Counted from the stretch's first letter, positions 32,331 to 45,470 are shown. The stretch: 64,000 nt of DNA from Euphorbia lathyris (GCF_963576675.1 NC_088913.1:87047001-87111000), one strand, 5' to 3'. A program made the numbers and translations. Notes: generated by a model not told the origin, from the sequence alone.

Positions 32331-33873
32331 TCTTTTTATCCTTCACTGAGCTGTCATTACTGCCTCATTTTCTGGTTTTACATAACTATTTTCAACAATC
32401 TCTTATACATCTGTAATAGAATTTTTGTTTGTGTTTACTTTATGTGTCCACTTTGAATATTGGAACATGGTGCTTGATATTCTAACTTGGGATGAAAAAT
32501 GTGTCATTTCAGGAATTGAATGCTCAAAAGGGGGAACCAATAGAATGTAACAGAGTAAGTAGGAACTAGGTATTGGCAACAGAGTAGATGGGGCAATCCT
32601 TATACTATTGGCAAAGTCATTTCTTTTATCCGGAATGCGACATCTATACTGTATATAATACTGGAAGCAGAGAGAAATGAGGAGAAGTGTTTTAGAAATA
32701 TTTTTTATAAGTTGTCAACGTAGTAAAAAAATTTAAAATAAAAAATATTTAATTAATTAATAATAATAGAAACAAAATTGAGAAGTCATTTATATATATT
32801 TATAATTTTTAATAATAATAAATATTTATCAAACCGTTAATTAAAGTAATAAAAGAAAGTAGGAGTTACACAAAGATGAAAAAACATAAAGGGAAGGAAA
32901 TCCAAAAGTTACAAATAAATTTATATATAAAGCATGATAGATAGTATTCTACCATTATATTCATTGATCACCGAAAACCACAGTCTTCATCAACCTTTAA
33001 TTTTGGTGATGTATTATTTTTGTTTTTCATACTCTTATAATATAGTTTTATAATTTTGTTCTTAATTTAAATAATATAATCTTATAATTTTGTTCTTACT
33101 TCATTAGAAGGTTCGGATCTATTTAGAAGCGGTTTCCATTGATAAATTATTTAATAGCATTTTCTTCTAGGATTTAGAAAATTCAAACTTTAATATCTCC
33201 GATTGAAGAAATTCGATAGAAATAGAAGATGAGTGGACAACTAAAATCGGATAACGCAAAGTGTCAAAAATTATAGGAAATCCTTATATTTCTGAAGGTA
33301 ATTATTCGATTTTTTCATATAAAGTAGTTATTTTGTTCTCAATTGTGTTGGTGCTTTATTTTTATAACACAATAGTTGTTATAGTTTTATTTTTAGAGAT
33401 GAAATTTCATTTCTGCCGTTACCCATGTTCCATATCTCTCGCTATCTTATCCATGACTAAAATAAAGATTTTGTACATTTGCATTCTTTTCTAGTATATG
33501 TTGCTAGGTGTAATCGTTTCGATTGTCAACTCTAACTAAAATTTAGATTCTCGGTTTTATGTGAACTCAACTGTTAGGTTTAATTTTAAGTTAGATTAAT
33601 TTTTCAAATTTAAAACCTGGTGAAGTGCAATAAATTTTTTATTTGGGTTATCTAACTGATATGGATTGTATTTTTTATTTTTATGCATTTTGGTACGAAT
33701 AGATATAAAGTTTCACATAATAGTGATTCATTGAAATTTGAGACATATCGAAGAAAATAATTAAAGAAGTATTGAAACATTATACTTACAATGAAGTTTA
33801 TTTCAATTACAAATTATGTTATATCACTATTATCATTCTAAGTTCCTTTCTCATTTTTTAATCATAAATTCTA

Positions 33874-33876
<3 letters not shown>

Positions 33877-33905
<29 letters not shown>
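33877..33905. repeat. (TTA)n microsatellite, unit 2
   Basis: Roughly ten ATT/TTA units adjoin the MITE; the unit 1 array is about twice as long. Confidence 0.95.
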
Positions 33906-34421
33906 GGGGAAAGTATGAAAAAAATGCTTGTGGTTTGTTCAATTTGCAAATAGAGGCATGTGGTTTAAAAGTTTACAAATAAAGGTATGTGGTATGGTTT
34001 ATTTAGAAAACAAAGTATTACAATTACACAATTGAGTTCTAATTACAACCAAATAAAGGTTTGTGGCATGTGGTTTAACACAACCACCGAAAAAAGCAAC
34101 TTACTAAATCGAAACAATGAATAATATGGTGGAATTTTACGTTTTTTACTAATTTGACAGTTTGTGAACTAAATTAATATTTAAGTTCATTTTACACAAT
34201 TAAAATTTGATTTTGGAATCCGTTTTATGTCAATAAATAAATGTAATTGAAAACAAATAAAAAAATGCTCTTAATTGTCATCAATTACTTATAAGTTTAA
34301 TTTTAAATACTTTGTTTTGTAAAAAAAAAGCATATCACGTACCTCTATTTGTAAACTTTTAAACCATGGACCTCTATTTGTAAACAAGGCAAACCACGAG
34401 CATTTTTGTCGTACTTTGCCC
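33906..34421. mobile_element. MULE-like MITE, unit 2
   Basis: The duplicated copy of 20553-21069 has the same TTATTATTA flanks and near-identical inverted ends (GGGGAAAGTATG and TACTTTGCCC). No coding capacity. Confidence 0.75.
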
Positions 34422-34875
34422 TTATTATTATTATCAAGATGTTAAGTTTTTTTCCCCACTCCTCTAGACAAAGAGATTGTAAGTGTCCAATTATTCTTGA
34501 AGAATTTGGATTACGCTAGATATAAACTCAAAATGAAGGTAAATAAAAATAAATTTTGATGCTCAAAATCTGAAAATGTAAATTAATTATGGGATATTGA
34601 GACAATTGTAACACATGCCTATATAATTATTAACCATTATATTGTGGTTTGCAAAATTGTTATTATTTTAAGAGTTTTTAACAGATGAAAATGAAACATG
34701 ATTATAGGACAAAATTAAATATTAATTAGAGTAATTATGCTCAAAATTATCGTCCAGATTTGGAAAAATGAAAATTTTACCGATCACATGTACCGATCTG
34801 CAAAAAAATGTGAAACCACAGGGTTTTATTTGAAATTAACCCTTAAAATATTATTATTTGAATCTCTTCAATTTC

Positions 34876-36047
34876 TGAAAATGCTATAGCAAGTGCACTA
34901 GGTACAAGTAATATCTAGGTAAGTAGAGTATCGTTCTCCTCAGGGATTGATGAATAATTTTAATAGAAAAACCTTATAGAACAGGGTGTTCGAAATAACA
35001 GTAACTTCTTTCTTTTAGTTGGAAATGGGTTTCATATGATTTTATTAGAACAACCTAGAAGTAACAAATCTTCAGAAAGTTCGTTCAGAAAATAATGATT
35101 TATCATAATGAAAAGGTGGAACAAGCTAAGCCTAGAATGAACAGGGAGCTTGCATTATAACTTTTGCCTATTTATTCATGAATGGAATATGATGTGGTCA
35201 AGATGTCTCTGCTTTAGGTTCACTCAAGTCAACTCTCGTGTGCTCTTGAGATTCTAAGATTTACTACACATTCAAGCGTCCCCAAAAGTGGTTCTTTCTT
35301 ACATTAAATAATAAGCAGCATTTCATTTTCAGAAAACCCTTGATATAAAACCATTATATTTCTATTTCTGATATCAGTTAATGAAACATACATGAAAAGC
35401 ATCATTGAACACACAAGGTATAAACCACATTCATTCATAAATAAGCTAAGAAAACTTACAGCTCCAGCCCTTAGCTGGCTTAGCTCATTCAATCGACTAC
35501 TCACTCATAGTACATAGTGAACAGCCACAAAAGATGCAATAACTCCTCATCAATGGAGTTAGGTTAAAGTATCAGAGAGTTCTCCTTCAAGAGACTAAGC
35601 TTTGGCTCTCCAAAATTATCCAAAAAGGTCACCCCTTTTTCCCCCTCCTAATTGTCCGGTATAAATAAGGAGGAAAGGCACAAAATAGAAAAAGATTATT
35701 ACAAAAGTAGATTATTCCGAAAAAGTAAAATTATTCTTCATAAATTGGTGTTGACTTTGGACACTTGAACACTCTAGGTCCTGAATTTTTCATCATGTTG
35801 CTTAGTCTATCCCTGCTACCGCCTCCCTGTTCTGTCGTCCTCAGCGCTTCTCGCCTTTACCCATCAGTCAGATGGGTCTTCTTCTACTTTTCTCCTGCAA
35901 AACAGGCTGCATGACAGTTGTTTCGTCTTGTCATTTAAAGATCTGCACAAAAAGCCTTTTAGTCCTCATTTTATATATTTAATCAATTAGCCCCTTTTTA
36001 TTCAAACACGGTATGTTATTAGGGTCAAGTATGAACCCATCAACAAT
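34876..36047 (+). mobile_element. LTR-like insertion in the Helitron
   Basis: GCTATAGCAAGTGCACTAGG, then CAAGTAATATCTAGGTAAG and ATCGTTCTCCTCAGGGATTG, is a common opening of plant Ty3 LTRs (a GCAAGTGCAC word followed by a GATCCCACAGGG-like word). The stretch interrupts homology between H2 and H1 and ends near ACCCATCAACA. No target duplication could be fixed. The first 430 bp are also in unit 1 (24868-25302), where it is cut by the rearrangement. Confidence 0.4.
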
Positions 36048-36387
36048 GAAAGAAAATGAAGAACAAATTGATTGAATGTTTTGATGGGATAATACATGAT
36101 GAAAATAGAAGAATTCATCACCTTAAGCTGATTCAATTGGATATATTGGGTTATTGTAACCTAATAAATAATTGAATTTGAATATATTTGTGATCATGAA
36201 ATTTCATCAAGCAAAATGATTATCATCAAGATAAATTTGTATCTGATTCTTATGGGTTTTGTTTTATGTAATTGAAGTTTTTTAATGCAAAGGCTAAATG
36301 TATACATGTAACATATTGAATTGATGAAGTCTCTTCTTGCACAACATTAAAAAATATTGATTGCAATAATTTATAGCATAATAAATT

Positions 36388-36509
36388 TTTTTTAAAGTTG
36401 TACGCAATACACTTATATTAAACAAAGAAAGATTACATTAAAGAGAAAGGAAAACCCTCAACACACCCCGCCCCATGTGATTCGAACCCATGACCTCTAG
36501 GGTCATAGA
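36388..36509 (-). mobile_element. tRNA-derived SINE, 5'-truncated
   Basis: On the minus strand the stretch contains GGTTCGAATC (plus-strand 36479-36488), the B box of an RNA polymerase III promoter, within GAGGTCATGGGTTCGAATCA. It ends in an A tail, seen as T8 at the left on the plus strand. A perfect 16-bp target duplication, TATAGCATAATAAATT, flanks it at 36372-36387 and 36510-36525. The related Helitron H1 (about 13150-13200) lacks it and shows the empty site. The A box is missing, so this copy is 5'-truncated. Confidence 0.85.
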
Positions 36510-36900
36510 TATAGCATAATAAATTGATGTTGCTTCCATTCAACATAGATTGTAATTTTTTGTGTTGTAGATACAATGTTGAATTAGAATTGTAGTTTAA
36601 TTAAAGCGAGAAAAAAATATTTATACAATATAAGCTCATTTAGACTATTGTAAACTACTTTAAGAAAAATAAGTAACCAATTATATTATTTACAATAAAA
36701 ACTCCATATTATATTTTTTTAATGCAGGAATTTATAAAGTTTATGAAGCCAAATGTTGTATGAAGCAAATGTTGTATGAAGTGAAATGTTGTTTGAATCA
36801 TTATACTCCGTTTTTCAAATAAAATAAAATATTAACTACTTTTTTAATGAAAAATATTAACTACTTATTGCTTTACTTTATAATCTAACTAATAAAAATA

Positions 36901-37672
36901 TTATTTTCAATACAATTACTATACATACATATATTAAATTTGTCGTTAACTATTTTTTTTAAGAACCAAAAATTAGACAAATTTATTTATTTTTTTTTTG
37001 TAAATTTAACTTATTTTAAAACAAACCTGGCGCAAGAAGACGAATCTGGCAAACCTGGCTCCTGCTAAAAACAGAAGACAGGATTGGCCTGCAGTTCTGA
37101 AAGCTGACCAAGCAATGACGAAAGGAGACTGTTTCCCCACAACGGCTATGTCGGAATTCAAATCATTGGCACCCCAAAGATTGCTATAAAAAGGCCAATT
37201 CATCACTTGTATCATACAAGATACATATACAGACAAGCAAATCTTCACTAAGTCAAAGATCCAAAATAGAAGCTGTCTGAAAAGAAAAAAAGCAAGCTCT
37301 TACACCAAACTCCAATCATTGTGTAAAAGTCTAGAGTGATTTTATTCATCTAAAGTGTTCTTCATTTAGTGAGAACAATTCTTGTATCATTTGTAAAAGG
37401 TTAGAAGAGTGAAGCTGAGTACTCGGTTATAGTACTCAGTGGTAGAGAGAAGCTGAATACTCGGTTATAGTATTCAGTGGTAGATAGGATTGAGTAGACG
37501 AATAGAGGACGGTACTCTTGCATACTCAGTTGCTATTGTAAAAGGTTTGTGCTCTACCTTTAAAGAGCTCAGTAGAGGATTGAAAAAGCTCGAAGGGATT
37601 TTGGGGACTGGACGTATGCGGAGAGGCTGAACTAGGATAAGTCTGCTGAGTAACTTCTAACCCTTTCTCTTG

Positions 37673-37745
<73 letters not shown>

Positions 37746-38044
37746 GCTTGCTTAAAATTACTCAGTAAATAATTTGTACAAGCTGAAGCTGAGTAATCTG
37801 AGTGTTGAGTTGGAAACTGACGTAAGTGTTACTTCCCAACTCACAACTAAAACAGCTCTAGTCAGCATCTGATTAAAGCTGTCTCACACCACACTCAGCC
37901 TTGCTGACCGGAAACTAAGTTAAGTTATCAAACATTCAATTAAGTCAGCATTATTATGCAAAAAAGTTATATTAGTTCCTAACCCCCCTGGAACTAATCC
38001 TATCACGTTACACGGGACCGATAGCAAAAAGTCAATAGGCTAAC
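36901..38044 (+). promoter_or_regulatory. LTR-like promoter and leader upstream of copia copy B
   Basis: TGCTATAAAAAGGCC at about 37183-37197 is a strong TATA box, followed by a leader with TCATACAAGATACATATACAG. Then come the direct repeats GCTGAGTACTCGGTTATAGTACTCAGTGG and GCTGAATACTCGGTTATAGTATTCAGTGG (about 37417-37480). The U5-like words GATTGAAAAAGCTCGAAGGG and GGGGACTGGACGTATG come next. It continues into the (TA)n(TG)n tract and then the pol frame at 38045. The left border is unknown. It resembles a Tork/Tnt1-type LTR but has no partner and no primer binding site. Confidence 0.5.
37674..37743. repeat. (TA)n(TG)n microsatellite, unit 2
   Basis: About 18 TA units are followed by about 15 TG units, inside the LTR-like leader; the unit 1 copy at 25952-26030 has the longer TG part. 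Confidence 0.95.
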
Positions 38045-38306
38045 TTGTTACAGGAAGGGACTGCAATAGGCTTAATGTCACAGTCTCCTTGTGATCTTGA
38101 AGGAGGAGAATATAAGGATATGTTTGAAAGAGGAATGAGTCAATTTATACAAAAGGAAATGCAAAGGTACTTTTCGAAAGGGAAGATGGAAGGAGATTTT
38201 ACTGCATTTGCCAATGAATGTAGTGGTAATGATAGTTTTCTTGCTCTTACTTCTGCCATTAAATTTTTGACTATTGATAATATGTGGATCATTGATTCTG
38301 GAGCCA
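38045..38306 (+). pseudogene. Ty1/copia remnant, copy B, first part (gag end to protease)
   Basis: This reads LLQEGTAIGLMSQSPC through to WIIDSGA, then is cut at codon SGA of the protease active site by the Athila-type insertion. The reading resumes at 50606 (STHMCHEM). The duplicated AGCCA at 38302-38306 and 50601-50605 marks the cut. Confidence 0.92.
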
Positions 38307-39418
38307 TGTTGAGCGATTTCCGCAAGTGCACGGTATACGCTTGTAGTAATAAAAGATATTGATCCCACAGGGAACGTTTTTTAACAAAACTTATTTATAA
38401 TCGGTTAAATTTACTTTAAGGTTTATAATATGGGAAAATCGTTTAATCGGTTTTGGTTTAGAAATTGTTAGAATAAGAATTAGATTAGAATATGAAGATG
38501 TTAGAAAATATCTGATTTAAGAATGAATTTGCAAAACAGGAACGTTTTAGTACTTTAGAAAAGTAAACAAGTATATTTGTTTGCATTAAGCAAAGAAAAC
38601 AACTTTAAACTTTGTACGAATTATAAAGATGAAATAAATGACGGAACCTCTAATTAATTGGCTTTGAACATGACAAAAACCCTTTCGGGATAAATTGCCC
38701 TTAATCAAATTAAAACTCTTTCGAGATAATAATTTGCCTATGTGTTCAACAAAGTTTCCTTGTAAAGATTTTGGATTAAATACGTTTTAATGAAAACACC
38801 AGCAGTCACTTTAGTGGATTGGTTACCATAAGTGCTGCATAAAAATCTATCGAATAGAACGGACTTTATTAGATGAAATATAAATTGATACAAGTTTACA
38901 GAGAACATAGAGCATTGAATTCTTCGACGGTGTGCAAGTGAACGGGTTGTCAATCCTTTCCTTGGGTTTCGTTAGAGTTTGTCAGGCTCAGGGGCGAATC
39001 CTCTACTCAATCTTCTCGCTGAATCTTCGTAATAGAGACTGGGTCGGTCCACTACCAAAATTTAAACTAAACTGGAACAATGTCTAAACGCTACTGAATT
39101 TGTTATTATTTTGTAAACAATGTGTGTACATCATATTGCTTTTGAACAGAATCGAAATCTAACTTCTGAATCACTTGATTCGGAATTTCTGCATAAATTC
39201 TACACTAATCTCTTTCTTCTACACATATAACTTTTCTTTTTTCCATTTTTTCAACTCTCTATCAACTCTTTATTTATAGATGTTGAAGAGTCTTGATTGA
39301 AGTGTCGTGTCCGTTGTGAAGGATCATGTCCGCTGCAAAAGGACATCTTTATCCACCCGAACGATCGCGTTCCGTCGAAAACGAAAGTGTGTAATAGGCT
39401 TCTAAAATCTCCTGCTCG
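38307..39418 (+). repeat. 5' terminal region (LTR-like) of the Athila-type element
   Basis: It opens TGTTGAGCGATTTCCGCAAG, then TGCACGGTATACG and TATTGATCCCACAGGGAACG, a common opening of Ty3 LTRs. A pair of similar blocks, AAACCCTTTCGGGATAA and AAACTCTTTCGAGATAA, lies at 38679-38730. No matching copy is seen at the 3' end and the inner border cannot be placed. Confidence 0.5.
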
Positions 39419-39450
39419 TACCGAGAATTATTAAATTCTCTACCGAGAAT
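39419..39450 (+). repeat. ACCGAGAAT palindrome module before gag
   Basis: TACCGAGAATTATTAAATTC is followed by TCTACCGAGAAT. The same ATTCTCTACCGAGAATT units recur at 45012-45128 and 47008-47043, before each of the two later ORFs. Function unknown. Confidence 0.7.
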
Positions 39451-39513
39451 GGGGGAGCAACAATTGTACTTCGGAGTTCGTGCGAAATTCTGCTTTATAG
39501 GTAGTTTCTGTTC

Positions 39514-42500
39514 GTGCGAAATTTCAAGTTCATGCGCAGTTCTCGAAGTTCGGGCACGTCACCAGATCCTATTGACCCAGAAATTGAAAGAACTCTTAAA
39601 AAGAACAAGAGAGAAAAGAAAAAGAAAAACAAAACCCCAATAAAAACTAAAATTACCGAGCCAGAAGTTATGGCCACACTTATGGATTACGCTAGGCCAG
39701 GAGTGGCCGGTGTAACAAACAGTATAGTTAGACCCCAAATTAATGCAAACCAATTTCAAATTAAGCCTGCGTTGCTTAATATGTTGCAAAATAATGTAAC
39801 GTTTTACGGGTTACCTAACGAAAATCCTAATACCCATTTGACAAATTTCTTAGAAATTTGTGACACTTTTAAAATACCAAATGTGACTGCAGAAGCAATC
39901 AATCTTCGCCTTTTTCCTTTTACTTTGAAGGATCGAGCCAAAGAATGGTTAACTTCTATGCCAGCCGCATCAATTGAGACTTGGGAGCAATTAGCCCAAG
40001 CATTTTTATCAAAATTCTTCCCTTTAGCAAAAACCGCAAGAGTCATTAAAGAGTTAACGTCTTTTTCTCAAAATGATAGTGAAACTCTTTATGAGGCTTG
40101 GGAACGTTTTAAAGAACTTCAACGTTTATGCCCACACCACCAATTGCCCGCTGAACTTTTAATGCAAACATTTTGTAATGGACTAAATCCTACAACTAGA
40201 GGTTCATTGGACGCTATGTCTGGAGGGTTATTCATGAAGAAAACATCTGCCCAAGCAAGAGAACTTTTGGAGGAAATGGCAATCAACAGCAGTATGTGGC
40301 CCGCGGAACGTGGACACCTACCATCAGCGAAACCATCATCCTCAACTACATCATCAGTTAAAGGTATAGTGAATCTTGATCCAGTAGCGATGTTGCAAGC
40401 CCAATTTTCTGCCTTGTCGCATAAAATTGATAGGTTTATGGCGCCATGTGATCTTAATGGTCAACCAATCTAAACAGATGTGGATTACGAAGGTATGAGT
40501 GAGATTGAACAGGTAAATTTTGTCCAAGGGCAAAACCAAAATAATAACCCTTATTCCAACACATATAATCTTGGATGGAGAAATCATCCTAACTTTAACT
40601 GGAGAGACAATAATAATGTTAATGCTAATCAAAATCGCACTACCAATTATCAAAATCAATCTAGAGACACGATTAGCACTTTATCTTCTAAAATCGACAA
40701 ATTTATTGATGCTATGAGCGGAAAAATAAGTAATCGCGACGATGGTTTTAAACGGATCGAGAATAAATTCGATCAGCTTATTAAAAACCAATCATCTAGC
40801 ATCCATAATTTGGAGATTCAAATTGGACAACTCGCTAAATCAATTCCATCCCGCAAAGAGGGAAGTCTTCCAAGGCATACGGAAGAAAATCCGAAAGAGC
40901 ATGTTAAGGCTATCACTATTCGTTCAGGGAAAAATTACTTAGGCCCGGAAATGCCCGGAAATTCGACTTTACCTGGAACTGATTTACCAAAGCCCAAAGA
41001 AGATACATTAAAACAAAAAGATGCACCAATTGACTCTAGTACAAAAACTTTTGTACCCAAACCACCTTTTCCACACAAAGTCCGCAACAAGGACTATGAT
41101 AAACAACTTTTAACATTTTTAGACAAACTTAAGAATTTGCATATTAATTTAACGTTTATGGATGCAATTACAGAAATTCCCAATTATGGTAAATTCCTCA
41201 AAGATTTAATTTCAAAGAAAATCAGTTGGGAAGGAATTTCATCCATTTCACTAACTGAAGATTGTAGTTCAATTGTGTCAAGCAATTTGCCCACGAAACT
41301 CAAAGATCCCGGATGTTTTACCATTCCGTGTAAATTGGGAGATATAGAATTCCCAAGTTGTCTTTGTGATTTAGGAGCAAGCATTAACTTGATGCCATTA
41401 TCTATTTTTAATAAGTTAGGCTTAGAAGAAGACATCAAACGTACCAATATGGTTTTGCAATTAGCGGATCAAACCACTAAAAGACCATACGGTATAATTG
41501 AGGATGTTTTAGTTAAAGTTGACAAATTTATTTTTCCTACCGATTTCGTTATTTTAGATTTTGCTTATGATGTAAATTGTCCGCTGATCTTTGGTAGACC
41601 GTTCATGAACACGGGACGTTCTCTAGTTGATGTTTTGGAAGGGAAAGTAGTTTTACGAATAGGAGATGATAAGATTGAGTTTGATATGAACCGGGCGATG
41701 AAATATCCTATGGAAGATTTCGCTTGTATGAAACTTGATTTAATTGAAGAATGTGTAAAAGACATTGTTCAAAAAGAAGAAATAATAGAACCTATAATGA
41801 GTGAGGAACTAGAAGATAAGGACCCAGAACCTTTAATTCGAGAAGATGGACCAGTTCCGCCTTCAATTGTAGTTCCACCTAAATTAGAACTTAAGGAATT
41901 ACCAGGTCATTTGAGGTACGCTTTCTTAGGCGAAGGAGATTCTCTACCTATAATTATCTCTAACAAGTTGACACAAGTTCAAGAAGATAAATTGAAAGAA
42001 GTTGTTAGAAATAGGATAGGAAGTATGGGTTGGCAAATTTCTGACTTAAAAGGTATTAATCCAAGTATTGTAATGCATAGAATTCATTTAGAAGAAGATA
42101 AGCCACCTAAAGCGGATAGGCAAAGACGCCTAAATCCGAACATGAAAGAAGTAGTAAAAAATGAGATTACTAAACTTCTGGACAATGGAATTATCTACCC
42201 TATCTCGGATAGTGAATGGGTTAGTCCAATCCATTGTGTACCTAAAAAGGGAGGCATAACAGTTGTAAGAAATGAAGAAAGAGAATTAATACCCACACGA
42301 ACCACCACTTGTTGGAGAGTTTGTATAGATTATAGAAATCTAAATAAAGCAACTAGGAAAGATCATTTTCCTCTTCCTTTCATTGATCAAATGATCGAAA
42401 GGATAGCTGGTCATGCTTTCTACTGTTTTCTTGATGGTTACTCCGGATTCTTTCAAATATACATTTACCCGGATGACCAAGATAAAACAACCTTCACATG

Positions 42501-44784
42501 CCCTTACGGAACATTTGCATATAGAAGAATGCCATTTGTTCTATGTAACGCACCTGCAACATTTCAGCGTTGTATGACTGCGATTTTTAATGATTTCATT
42601 GAAGATATCATGGAAGTTTTTATGGACGATTTTTCAGTTTATGGAGATTCTTTTGATTCGTGCCTAGAAAATTTGGATAAAGTTTTGTCTAGGTGTGAAG
42701 AAACAAATTTGGTATTAAACTGGGAAAAATGTCATTTCATGGTTGACGAAGGAATTGTTTTAGGTCACAAAATATCTGAAAAATGATTAGAAGTAGATAG
42801 AGCAAAAACCTCAGTAATAGAGAAATTACCCCCTCCAACTACTGTTAAGGGAGTAAGATCATTCTTAGGACATGCTGGTTTTTACAGAAGATTTATTAAA
42901 AAAATTTCTGTAATTTCCAAACCACTTACTAATCTACTCATGAAAGATTCTACCTTTGATTTTAATGAAGAATGCGTTAAAGCTTTCGAAACATTGAAAA
43001 CAGCTTTAGTCAGTACACCTATTATTGCTAAACCCGATTGGGATTTACCATTTGAAATTATGTGTGATGCAAGTGATTTAGCTGTCGGATGTGTTTTAGG
43101 ACAAAGGAAGGATAAGAAACTTCATGTCATTTATTATGCAAGTCACACACTGTCTGGTGCACTATTAAACTACACCACAACAGAAAAAGAAATGTTAGCC
43201 GTAGTTTTTGCATGTGACAAGTTTAGGTCATACTTATTAGGTTCAAAAGTTATTATTTACACTGATCATGCAGCATTAAGATATCTATTTGCTAAAAAGG
43301 ATGCAAAACCACATCTAATTAGATGGGTTTTATTGTTACAAGAATTTGATATAGAAATAAAAGACAAAAAGGGAGTTGAAAACCTTGTCGTCGATCATCT
43401 ATCGAGACTTGAAGATGAAAACGGTCCTATAGGTGAAACAACCGGTATACGAGATGATTTCCCTGATGAACACCTCTATCAAATAAAAAGTGTCATGTCA
43501 CCTTGGTATGCAGATATTGCTAATTATCTTGCAGCCAATATTGTTCCGGAAGGATTAGATTTCCAGCAAAAGAAGAAATTTTTCTTCGATATTAAACAAT
43601 ATTTTTGGGAAGATCCTTTTCTGTTCAAGACTTGTGGTGACGAGATAATTAGGAGATGCGTTGGTGAAAATGAATATGAATCCATAATGTCGGAATGCCA
43701 TTCTAGCTCTTATGGAGGACATAATGGAGTTAACAAGACAGCTGCTAGAATATTTGAAAGCGGTTTCTTTTGGCCTACGATGTTTAAGGATGTCCGTTCA
43801 TTTATTACTCGTTGTGATAAGTGCCAAAGAACAGGAAATCTAGGAAGGAAAGATGAGATGCCCCTCACAACCATATTAGAAGTTGAAGTCTTCGATATGT
43901 GGGGAATAGATTTCATGGGACCTTTTCCCCTTTCCAATGGTAAAACTTACATATTAGTTGCCGTCAATTATGTTTCGAAGTGGGTTGAAGCAATTGCAAC
44001 CCCAACGAACGATTCTAAAGTTGTCATTAATTTTCTTGACGACATATTCTATAGATTTGGTTGTCCAAGAGTTATAGTTAGTGATGGCGGTACTCATTTT
44101 ATAAACAAAAGTTTTGAAACGCTTATGAAAAAATATGGAGTACGCCACCGCGTATCAACGTCGTACCATCCTCAGTCAAATGGTCAGGCGGAGATATCAA
44201 ACAGAGAACTCAAATGGATTCTTGAGAAAATGGTTTCATCTTCTAGAAAAGATTGGTCTTCTAAACTCAATAATGCATTATGGGCATACCGAACTGCATT
44301 TAAAACGCCAATAGGAATGACTCCGTACCGTTTAGTGTATGGTAAGGCATGTCATTTGCCAGTCGAATTAGAACATAAAGCCTATTGGGCTATTAGAGAA
44401 CTAAACTTTGATTTACGATAAGCAGGTAAGAAACGTTTGCTCAATTTGAATGAGTTAGATGAGTTACGTCATTTATCTTACGAAAACGCAAAGATTTATA
44501 AAGAAAAAGTGAAAAAATGGCATGATGCCAAAATTAAAGTTAAACACTTTAATGTTGGGGATAAAGTGTTGTTATTTAATTCACGACTTCGTTTATTTCC
44601 AGGAAAACTTAAGTCCAGATGGTTAGGACCATATTTATTCGTCAAAATATTCGATTACGGTTCTTTAGAACTGGAAGGTCCTACCAGAGTTCGATTCAAA
44701 GTTAATGGTAATCGATGTAAAATCTATTATGAAAATATTTCACAAATTGAAATTTCGTTCGTAACAAGATTATCTGACTTATAA
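39514..44784 (+). pseudogene. Athila-type gag-pol polyprotein with three in-frame stops
   Basis: A single frame runs from MRNFKF to TAA at 44782. The gag core is at 39700-40300 (TLKDRAKEWLTSMPA, FFPLAKTARVIKEL, ETLYEAWERFKELQRLCPHH). No CCHC knuckle is visible. Protease: CDLGASINLMPLS (about 41365). RT: VPKKGGI (42238), DYRNLNKATRKDHFPLPF, YRRMPFVLCNAPATFQRC and the catalytic VFMDDFSVYG (about 42616). RNase [10 protein letters not shown] (about 43050), [21 protein letters not shown]. Integrase: an HHCC region (HSSSYGGH ... CDKCQ), then [15 protein letters not shown] and [12 protein letters not shown] giving the D-D-E set, with a C-terminal tail to 44784. Stops are TAA 40471, TGA 42784 and TAA 44419, with no frameshift seen. 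RT has MPFV where the family has MPFG. The element therefore decayed only lightly. Confidence 0.93.
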
Positions 44785-45470
44785 ATTACTCAGTTTAGCT
44801 TACACAGTTTATTTTGTTTTATTGTTTTTATATTTTTAGTTTAATTTATTTTATTTTATTTTATTTTAGTTTTATTTTACTTTATTTTTTTTTCAAAATG
44901 CCATTTTTATGATTAGATGACTTTATGTTATGATTTAAATGCATAAAATATTTATATTTCATGATTTTAGATTTAATTTTAAGGAAATTAGGATGAATTT
45001 GAAGTTTCAGGCAATTCTCTACCGAGAATTTAGAATTCCCTACCGAGAATCCCTTTATTTAAGAATGTCACAAACAGGTTCGGATTTCTCTATTCATACC
45101 GAGAATTTTTAAATTCTCTACCGTGAATCAGGAGGTGGCTTTGATGCCTGATTTTCGCATGAAAATCAGCGTGTCGCGACCGCGGCTTTGCCATTCGCGG
45201 TCGCGACACGCGTGTTTTCTGCACTATTCGGCCTGAACCATTCTCACCCTTTCAACGAACCTCTTGGCAATTGAAACATTAAGTTTCTTCATTCCCGAAA
45301 GGTACAATTTATACCTTTTCATAATTAAAACAATACCTCTTTTCATCTTAAACTCTTATAAATTAATCTTAGAGGATTCAGGTTCTGTTACAATTCTTTT
45401 CATCTTTGTCAGAACTCTGATTTTCTTCTCAAAACACCGTTCTTTGCTAAAGTAACACTAACTTTGCACC
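44785..45470. other. Spacer between pol and first extra ORF, with palindromes
   Basis: TTTTATTTTA-rich sequence comes first, then two ACCGAGAAT modules (45012-45050, 45095-45128), then the GC-rich hairpin at 45171-45209, then a leader of about 260 bp to ATG 45471. No other gene. Confidence 0.7.
45171..45209. repeat. GC-rich perfect hairpin 1
   Basis: GTGTCGCGACCGCG (45171-45184) and CGCGGTCGCGACAC (45196-45209) pair perfectly around an 11-nt loop. This is exceptional in DNA this AT-rich. Near-identical hairpins occur at 47087-47131 and 50295-50336. Confidence 0.95.

Larger units (their letters stand above)
32643..36900 (+). mobile_element. Helitron-like element (H2), unit 2 copy
   Basis: The 5' end TCTATACTGTATATAATACTGG follows an A. 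The body can be followed to about 36650 by comparison with the inverted H1 (for example AACCTAATAAATAATTGAATTTG at 36158 and GTTGCTTCCATTCAACATAGATTG at 36528). Nested inside are a MULE-like MITE (33906-34421), an LTR-like block (about 34876-36047) and a SINE (36388-36509). A clear CTAGT terminus is not found, so the end is approximate. Confidence 0.5.

Noticed and set aside
39495..39789. Minus-strand frames opposite gag
   Set aside because: Shadows of the gag frame in the lysine-rich start region, with no conserved motif.
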